DNA from: Kitasatospora terrestris
GTDB lineage: Bacteria > Actinomycetota > Actinomycetes > Streptomycetales > Streptomycetaceae
Direction: 5' to 3'
Assembly: GCF_039542905.1 (NCBI RefSeq)
Contig: NZ_BAABIS010000001.1
Coordinates: forward strand, 8,246,001-8,310,000
Length of the DNA stretch: 64,000 bases
Both the position numbers and the translations under genes were made by a program. A model generated the notes under the pieces. That model saw only the letters and a program-made list of their open reading frames with translations. It did no database searches and was not told where the DNA came from. Position 1 is the stretch's first letter. Every line of letters begins with the position of its first letter. Positions 59,182 to 64,000 of the stretch are shown piece by piece.

Positions 59182-59934
59182 TCAGGGAAGGTCGCGCAGC
59201 AGCAGGCCGCGCATGGCGAGCCGGTCGCCGCGGAAGCGGACGTACTCGAGGTCGACGGGGCGGCCGTCGGCCAGCGTGGTGAGCCGCTCCAGCATCAGGA
59301 GCGCGCCGCCGCGCGGGACCTCCAGCACGGTGGCGGAGTGCGCGTCGGCGTTGACCGCCTCCAGGGTGATCTCGGCGGAGCCGAGCGGGGTGCCCGCGGC
59401 CTCCTCGATCAGCCGGAAGACGTCGCGGTCGGCGAGGTCGGCCGGATCGAGGGCGGCGCCGATGTCGGGCGCCAGGTAGGTCAGGTCGAGGGAGAGCGGC
59501 AGGCCGTTCAGACGGCGCAGCCGCTCCAGGTAGACCACTTCGGCGCCGTCCGGCAGGCCGAGGCGGCGGGCCACCGGGCCCGGGGCGCGGACCGGCCCGA
59601 AGGCCCGGACCTCGTTGCTGATCCGGCCGTGCTCGTGCAGGGTCTCGGCCAGGCCCTCCAGCCGGTTCAGCCCGTGCGGGACCTTCTCCGCGACCACCAG
59701 CGTGCCCGAGCCGGGCACCCGGCGGACCAGGCCCTCGTCGCGCAGCAGGTCCAGCGCCTCGCGGACGGTGTTGCGGGAGGCGTCGAACTCGGCGGCCAGC
59801 ACGTCCTCGTGCGGCAGCGGCCCGGCGCCGAAGGCGTCCTGGAGCACCTGCCGGCGCAGCACGTCCGCGACCTGCCGGGCCCGGTCGGCCCGCAGCCGCC
59901 GGGACGTGCGCGGTGCGAGGTTCTCGCTGGTCAT
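59182..59934 (-). CDS. GntR-family (HutC/UTRA) regulator of the second sulfur operon
   Basis: A 250-residue regulator with an N-terminal winged helix-turn-helix (HEDVLAAEFDASRNTVREAL, about residues 42-61, then LVRRVPGSGTLV) and a C-terminal UTRA effector domain (about 85-245: VVYLERLRRLNGLPLSLDLTYL in parts, and RPVDLEYVRFRGDR at the end). UTRA regulators bind small metabolites. It is the first gene of the six-gene operon and probably represses its own promoter. ATG 59934 has GGGGAG seven bases upstream. Confidence 0.88.
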   Translation of the reverse strand: MTSENLAPRTSRRLRADRARQVADVLRRQVLQDAFGAGPLPHEDVLAAEFDASRNTVREALDLLRDEGLVRRVPGSGTLVVAEKVPHGLNRLEGLAETLHEHGRISNEVRAFGPVRAPGPVARRLGLPDGAEVVYLERLRRLNGLPLSLDLTYLAPDIGAALDPADLADRDVFRLIEEAAGTPLGSAEITLEAVNADAHSATVLEVPRGGALLMLERLTTLADGRPVDLEYVRFRGDRLAMRGLLLRDLP

Positions 59935-60010
59935 CGTGGTGCTCCCCGGGTACGGCCTGCGGTTCGTGAGAACCCTAGGGCCGACCCGGGGGGCGGGTGG
60001 TTGCCACACC

Positions 60011-60037
60011 ATTACGCCATCTGACGGACCATCAGAA
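60011..60037 (-). promoter_or_regulatory. Possible GntR operator and -10 of the second sulfur operon
   Basis: TCTGA (60020-60024) and TCAGA (60032-60036) form an inverted repeat with a 7-base spacer, and CCATC/CCATC repeats overlie it. A minus-strand TAATGG box sits at 60009-60014. The arrangement fits a repressor site inside the promoter. Confidence 0.35.
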
Positions 60038-60078
60038 CCGGCGCCGACCTGCGCGGACTCCTTCGTCCGGCAGGTGCC

Positions 60079-60101
60079 GCGCCACCGGGGAGCGGTGGCG
60101 C
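60079..60101 (-). terminator. Terminator of the HMA gene
   Basis: GCGCCACCG (60079-60087) pairs with CGGTGGCGC (60093-60101) around GGGAG, extended by one more C-G pair. It begins 15 bases beyond the HMA stop. Confidence 0.6.
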
Positions 60102-60115
60102 GCGGCGGCCTCGGG

Positions 60116-60331
60116 TCAGATCCGGCCGGTCAGCGCGAAGCCCGCCTCGCCGACCGCGGCGCGCACGGCCGTCTCGTCCAGCTCCAGCTCGGAGGCGACG
60201 GTCACCCGGCCGGACTTGGCGTCGGCGGTCACCTCGGTGACGCCGGGGACGGTGAGCAGGCCGGCACTGACCGTCCGCTCGCAGTGGCCGCAGCTCATCC
60301 CGTCGACGGTGAACACGGCGGTGGTGGACAT
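60116..60331 (-). CDS. Heavy-metal-associated (HMA) domain protein, copper chaperone type
   Basis: A 71-residue single HMA domain, the CopZ/MerP fold. The metal site GMSCGHCERT (Cys14, Cys17) is intact and the rest (VPGVTEVTADAKSGRVTV, VGEAGFALTG) follows the family closely. It should carry Cu(I) in the cytoplasm. No P-type ATPase or CsoR regulator lies next to it, so it is an orphan chaperone here; the NosL-like domain at 57549 is the only other possible copper site nearby. GGAGG lies five bases before ATG 60331. Confidence 0.88.
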   Translation of the reverse strand: MSTTAVFTVDGMSCGHCERTVSAGLLTVPGVTEVTADAKSGRVTVASELELDETAVRAAVGEAGFALTGRI

Positions 60332-60490
60332 GGGGGCCTCCGGCAGGCAGGGGGATCGCGGTTGGCGACGCTGTCGGCGACCAGCACAGCGCACCCGGCC
60401 GCCGCCGCGGCGGGACACGCCGACGGGGTGGCCCCTTCGAGTGGATCTCGGCCCGGTCCCGCACCCCCGCCGCGGTTGCGCACCCCACTA

Positions 60491-60529
60491 TGCAACTAGT
60501 TGCAATGCCGGGGCGTCCGGCCCTACCGT
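60491..60529 (+). promoter_or_regulatory. Promoter and palindromic operator of the OYE gene
   Basis: TTGCAA (60500-60505) and TACCGT (60524-60529) are 18 bases apart. The perfect 14-bp palindrome TGCAACTAGTTGCA (60491-60504) overlaps the -35 box, where a repressor would block RNA polymerase. No regulator gene is adjacent. Confidence 0.55.
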
Positions 60530-60559
60530 TGGGTAACAACCCGCGACGGAGGCCCCGGA

Positions 60560-62581
60560 ATGAGTGCGTACCCCCACCTGCTGAGCCCGCTCGACCTGGG
60601 CTTCACCACCCTTCCCAACCGCGTGATCATGGGCTCCATGCACGTCGGCCTCGAAGAGGCCCCCGACGGCTTCGAGCGGATGGCCGCCTTCTACGCCGAG
60701 CGCGCCCGCGGCGGCGTCGGCCTCATCGTCACCGGCGGCATCGCCCCCAACGAGGCCGGCCGGCCCTGGGACGGCGGAGCCAAGCTCACCACCGAGGACG
60801 AAGCCGCCGAACACCGGCGGATCACCGACGCGGTGCACGCCGAAGGCGGCAGGATCGCCATGCAGATCCTGCACTTCGGCCGGTACGCCTACCACCCCGG
60901 CCTGGTCGCCCCCAGCCCCCTCCAGGCGCCGATCAGCCCCTTCCCGCCGAACGAGCTCACCGACGAGCAGGTCGAGCAGACCGTCGAGGACTTCGCCCGC
61001 TGCGCCGCACTCGCCAAGCTCGCCGGCTACGACGGCGTCGAGATCATGGGCTCCGAGGGCTACCTCATCAACGAGTTCATCGCCGCCCCCACCAACCACC
61101 GCACCGACCGCTGGGGCGGCTCCTACCAGAACCGGATGCGCTTCCCGATCGAGATCGTCCGCCGCGTCCGCGAGCGCGTCGGCCCCGACTTCATCCTGAT
61201 CTACCGGCTCTCCATGCTCGACCTCGTCCCCGGCGGCTCCACCCTCGCCGAGGTCGTCGAACTCGCCAAGGAGATCGAGGCCGCCGGCGCCACCATCATC
61301 AACACCGGCATCGGCTGGCACGAGGCCCGCATCCCCACCATCGCCACCTCCGTGCCGCGCGGCGCCTTCGCCCGCTTCACCAAGAAGGTGATGGGCGCCG
61401 TCACCGTCCCCCTCGTCACCAGCAACCGGATCAACACCCCCGAGATCGCCGAACAGCTCCTCGCCGAAGGCAACGCCGACCTCGTCTCGCTCGCCCGTCC
61501 GATGCTCGCCGACCCCGCCTTCGTCAACAAGGCCGCCGCCGGCACCCCCGACGCCATCAACACCTGCATCGGCTGCAACCAGGCCTGCCTCGACCACACC
61601 TTCAGCCTCAAGATCACCTCCTGCCTGGTCAACCCGCGCGCCTGCCACGAGACCGAACTCGTCCTCGGCCCCACCCAGCTGCGCAAGCGCGTCGCCGTCG
61701 TCGGCGCCGGCCCCGCCGGCCTCGCCTGCGCCGTCACCGCCGCCGAACGCGGCCACGCCGTCACCCTCTTCGACGCCGCCGACCGCATCGGCGGCCAGCT
61801 CAACATCGCCCGCCTCGTCCCCGGCAAGGAGGAGTTCGACGAGACCCTCCGCTACTACCGCCACCAGCTCGCCGCGCACGGCGTCGAACTGCGCCTCGGC
61901 ACCGAGGTGGATGCCGACCAGCTCGCCGACGGCGGCTGGGACGAGATCGTCATCGCCACCGGCGTCACCCCGCGCACCCCCGAGATCCCCGGCATCGACC
62001 ACCCCAAGGTCCTCGGCTACCTCGACGTCCTGCGCGACGGCGCGGCGGTCGGCGAGCGCGTCGCGATCCTCGGCGCCGGCGGCATCGGCTTCGACGTCGC
62101 CGAATACCTCACCGACTCCGGCGAACAGGCCAGCCGCAACCCCGGCGTCTTCTTCCGGCAGTGGGGCGTCGACGCCGACCACACCGGCCCCGGCGGCCTC
62201 GCCGCGCCCGTCCGGTCCACCGCCCCCCGCCAGGTCCACCTCCTCCAGCGCAAGACCAGCAAGGTCGGCGCCGGCCTCGGCAAGACCACCGGCTGGATCC
62301 ACCGCACCGAACTCAAGCACCGCGGCGTCACCATGGTCGCCGGCGCCACCTACGACCTCATCGACGACGCCGGCCTGCACCTCACCGTCGACGGCGAGAA
62401 GCAGCTCCTCCCCGTCGACACCGTCGTCCTGTGCACCGGCCAGGAACCCCGCCGCGACCTCCACACCGCCCTCGTCGACCGCGGCCTGACCCCCCACCTC
62501 ATCGGCGGCGCCGACCTCGCCGCCGAACTCGACGCCAAGCGCGCCATCGACCAGGGCACCCGCCTGGCCGCCACCCTCTGA
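60560..62581 (+). CDS. NADH:flavin oxidoreductase / 2,4-dienoyl-CoA reductase-like (OYE family)
   Basis: A 673-residue multi-cofactor reductase. Residues 1-335 form an FMN TIM barrel (PNRVIMGSMHVGLEE, HGxQ-like region replaced by LHFGRYAYHPG, GYDGVEIMGSEGYLINEF). Cys336, 339, 343 and 355 bind a 4Fe-4S cluster (CIGCNQACLDHTF), and the rest is an FAD/NAD(P) domain with VAVVGAGPAGLACA and a second loop VAILGAGGIGFDVAEYL. The layout is that of FadH and trimethylamine dehydrogenase relatives. It reduces an enoyl or dienoyl substrate, which is not fixed by the sequence. GGAGG precedes ATG 60560 by seven bases. Confidence 0.9.
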   Translation: MSAYPHLLSPLDLGFTTLPNRVIMGSMHVGLEEAPDGFERMAAFYAERARGGVGLIVTGGIAPNEAGRPWDGGAKLTTEDEAAEHRRITDAVHAEGGRIAMQILHFGRYAYHPGLVAPSPLQAPISPFPPNELTDEQVEQTVEDFARCAALAKLAGYDGVEIMGSEGYLINEFIAAPTNHRTDRWGGSYQNRMRFPIEIVRRVRERVGPDFILIYRLSMLDLVPGGSTLAEVVELAKEIEAAGATIINTGIGWHEARIPTIATSVPRGAFARFTKKVMGAVTVPLVTSNRINTPEIAEQLLAEGNADLVSLARPMLADPAFVNKAAAGTPDAINTCIGCNQACLDHTFSLKITSCLVNPRACHETELVLGPTQLRKRVAVVGAGPAGLACAVTAAERGHAVTLFDAADRIGGQLNIARLVPGKEEFDETLRYYRHQLAAHGVELRLGTEVDADQLADGGWDEIVIATGVTPRTPEIPGIDHPKVLGYLDVLRDGAAVGERVAILGAGGIGFDVAEYLTDSGEQASRNPGVFFRQWGVDADHTGPGGLAAPVRSTAPRQVHLLQRKTSKVGAGLGKTTGWIHRTELKHRGVTMVAGATYDLIDDAGLHLTVDGEKQLLPVDTVVLCTGQEPRRDLHTALVDRGLTPHLIGGADLAAELDAKRAIDQGTRLAATL

Positions 62582-62593
62582 CCCCCGCACCGC

Positions 62594-62652
62594 GAACGCC
62601 GACGGCGGGCGTGGCCGCGCACCCCGCGCACCCGCGCCCGCCGTCGGCGTTC
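62594..62652. terminator. Long bidirectional terminator hairpin
   Basis: GAACGCCGACGGCGGGCG (62594-62611) and CGCCCGCCGTCGGCGTTC (62635-62652) are perfect inverse complements over 18 bp with a 23-base loop, between the convergent OYE and TPR genes. Confidence 0.8.
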
Positions 62653-62669
62653 CGTTGCCGCCGTCCCCG

Positions 62670-62704
62670 GTGCGGGGTGCGGGGTGCGGGGTGCGGGGTG
62701 TGGG
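62670..62704. repeat. 7-bp tandem repeat GTGCGGG
   Basis: Four exact copies of GTGCGGG and a fifth with one change (GTGTGGG) lie between the terminator and the TPR gene end. Confidence 0.7.
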
Positions 62705-62722
62705 GGCGCGGGGTGCCAGGCG

Positions 62723-64000
62723 CTAGTGCGGCGGCGCAGCGCGCAGCAGCGCCAGTACGGCCGCCGTCCGCGGGCCGGGCGGCAGCAACTCCTCCACGAA
62801 CGCGCACATGTCGCCGGCCATCAGCCCGGCGTTCGGCAACGCGAGGAAGGCCGCGGCCAACGCCTCCGGCGGGTCGTCGCGCACCGCGAGACCGTGCAAC
62901 AGGTCCTTCACCACCGGCTCCACCGGATCGTCCGGATCCGTGAGCGGGGACGCCAGCAACTCGTCCCACAACGCCACCGTCTCCGCCGCCCCCGGCCCGC
63001 TCTCCAGCAACCGCACCACCGCCCGCGCCAACAACACCCCCGACTCGTCCGCCTCCGCCCCGCCGCCGGCCGGGGCCGCGCCTCCGGCGCTTTGCGTGCC
63101 GTCCTCGCCCGGCTGGGTGGCTGCCGGCGTTGCGCGGTGCGGGTCGTCGGCTGCGCCGGAGTCGTGGGCCGCGTCGGCGCGGGCCGGTTTGGCGGCCGGG
63201 AGGTCGTCGTCGGGGGCCTGCGTCGCGGCGTCGAGTGCGGTCCAGGCGTCGGCGAAGCGGCCGAGGCGGCAGTAGGTGACGGCCAGGAGGCAGAGCCACC
63301 AGGTGTCGTCGGGGGCGCTGTCGAGGGCGGCGGTGTAGTCCGCGAGGGCGTCGTCCAGGCGGCCGGCGGCGCTGTGGGCCTGGCCGCGGGAGCCGAGGAC
63401 CCAGTCGTCGTCCGGGTCGGTGGCGAGGACCGCCGTGAAGTCGGCGACGGCGTCGTCGAGCCGCCCGGCCAGGCGGAGGGCTTCGCCGCGGCGGGCCCGG
63501 GACCAGCTGTCGTCCGGGTCGATGGTGAGCGCCGCGGTGTAGTCGGCGACCGCCGCGTCGAACCGTCCGGCGATCCGGTGGACCTCGCCGCGTGCGCCGA
63601 ACGCCCACCCGTACTCCGGGTCGAGTTCCACGGCCGCGGTGAAGTCGGTGACCGCCGCGTCGAGTCGCAGCGCCTGCCGGTGGGTCTGCCCGCGGGAGCC
63701 GAGCGCCCACGCGTCCTCGGGGTCGAGTTCCAGGGCCGCGTCGAGGTCGGCCATGGCCTCCTCCAGGCGTTCCGCCTGCCGGTGGGTCTCGCCGCGCCGG
63801 GCGAGGGCCCACGCGTACGCGGGGTTGATGACCAGTGCGGCGGTGAAGTCGGCGATCGCCTCGTCGAGCCGCCAGCAGATGCGGTGGACCTCGCCGCGCC
63901 AGGTGAAAGCCCACGCGTACTCGGGGTCGAGTTCGATCGCGGCGGTGAAGTCGGTGACGGCCTCGGCGAGGCGGCCGGCCTGGCGGTGGGTCTGGCCGCG
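62723..64000 (-). CDS. TPR-repeat protein, 5' end outside the window
   Basis: The frame is open from the right edge, giving 425 visible codons. The visible N-terminal part is a run of at least seven 34-residue TPR units of the type xAVADYTAALTIDPDDSWSR/ARRGEAHRLAGR, with 102-bp periodicity and strong conservation between copies. Then come a low-complexity Ala/Asp/Pro stretch (about 170 residues from the end) and a helical C-terminal domain with SPLTDPDDPVEPVVKDLLHG. An ATG at 63754 lies inside the repeats and is unlikely to be the start. The function is unknown; such proteins act as scaffolds. It is convergent with the OYE gene. Confidence 0.75.
   Translation of the reverse strand, partial: RGQTHRQAGRLAEAVTDFTAAIELDPEYAWAFTWRGEVHRICWRLDEAIADFTAALVINPAYAWALARRGETHRQAERLEEAMADLDAALELDPEDAWALGSRGQTHRQALRLDAAVTDFTAAVELDPEYGWAFGARGEVHRIAGRFDAAVADYTAALTIDPDDSWSRARRGEALRLAGRLDDAVADFTAVLATDPDDDWVLGSRGQAHSAAGRLDDALADYTAALDSAPDDTWWLCLLAVTYCRLGRFADAWTALDAATQAPDDDLPAAKPARADAAHDSGAADDPHRATPAATQPGEDGTQSAGGAAPAGGGAEADESGVLLARAVVRLLESGPGAAETVALWDELLASPLTDPDDPVEPVVKDLLHGLAVRDDPPEALAAAFLALPNAGLMAGDMCAFVEELLPPGPRTAAVLALLRAAPPH

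Noticed and set aside
1..64000. tRNA, rRNA, insertion sequences, integrases and phage genes.
   Set aside because: No cloverleaf, rRNA block, transposase motif with terminal repeats or integrase was recognised on reading both strands.

Overview
The window is about 70-75% GC, with dense genes, frequent GTG starts and 4-base ATGA overlaps. It encodes an SsgA-like sporulation protein, a SigB/F-type sigma factor, several RsbW-like ATPases and SpoIIE-type phosphatases. Together these point to a morphologically complex actinomycete of the Streptomyces/Kitasatospora type; the species cannot be fixed from this sequence alone.

Layout. 1-5.9 kb: the 3' end of a GH46 chitosanase, ribokinase, a SigB/F-like sigma factor with a downstream RsbW-like ATPase, a divergent alpha/beta-hydrolase and MarR pair, DUF3224, an SsgA-like protein and DUF1905. 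6-14.3 kb: a glycosyltransferase, then a four-gene phospho-relay/partner-switching cassette (STAS protein, ATPase, multi-HAMP hybrid kinase, ANTAR-GAF-PAS-PP2C phosphatase). 14.4-23.5 kb: a compact catabolic operon (allophanate hydrolase, biotin carboxylase of the urea/guanidine type, UAAP2, UAAP1) with a TetR regulator and an APC permease. The same operator, TTTCTGTC-N4-GACAGRAA, sits at both promoters. By present knowledge of these families this is more likely guanidine than urea catabolism. 23.7-36.7 kb: mixed housekeeping and orphan genes, including an ECF42 sigma/DGPF pair, a serine-protease homologue that lost its nucleophile, an MFS-PP2C fusion, two methyltransferases and an SMP-30 protein. 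Several intergenic tandem repeats lie here.

36.9-46.5 kb: a sulfate-ester/sulfonate utilisation operon (TauD-type dioxygenase, family-5 binding protein, two permeases, a fused double ATPase, arylsulfatase). Ahead of it is a consensus promoter and a 23-residue open reading frame with six cysteines in eleven residues, which looks like a cysteine-sensing leader peptide. 46.5-53.3 kb: a gene split by an in-frame TGA, then a divergent locus with a 1.2-kaa repeat protein facing a CHAT protease gene followed by two small coupled genes. The repeat protein ends with the linker that normally leads into a CHAT domain, so a usually fused TPR-CHAT protein appears split in two. 53.3-60 kb: a second sulfur-type operon (GntR, 4Fe-4S ferredoxin, SsuA/C/B-type transporter, AprA/FrdA-like flavoprotein fused to HEAT repeats). 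60.1-64 kb: a copper-chaperone-like HMA protein, an Old Yellow Enzyme/dienoyl-CoA reductase, and a TPR protein that runs off the right edge.

How the genes work together. Two sulfur-scavenging operons flank the CHAT locus and probably release and import sulfur from organosulfur compounds. The guanidine-type operon supplies nitrogen. Stress and developmental signalling by partner switching is spread over at least three places. Seven genes carry a TANNNT box 6-7 bases before the start codon and are probably translated from leaderless mRNAs; I used this to choose some starts. No tRNA, rRNA, CRISPR array, insertion sequence or phage integrase was recognised.
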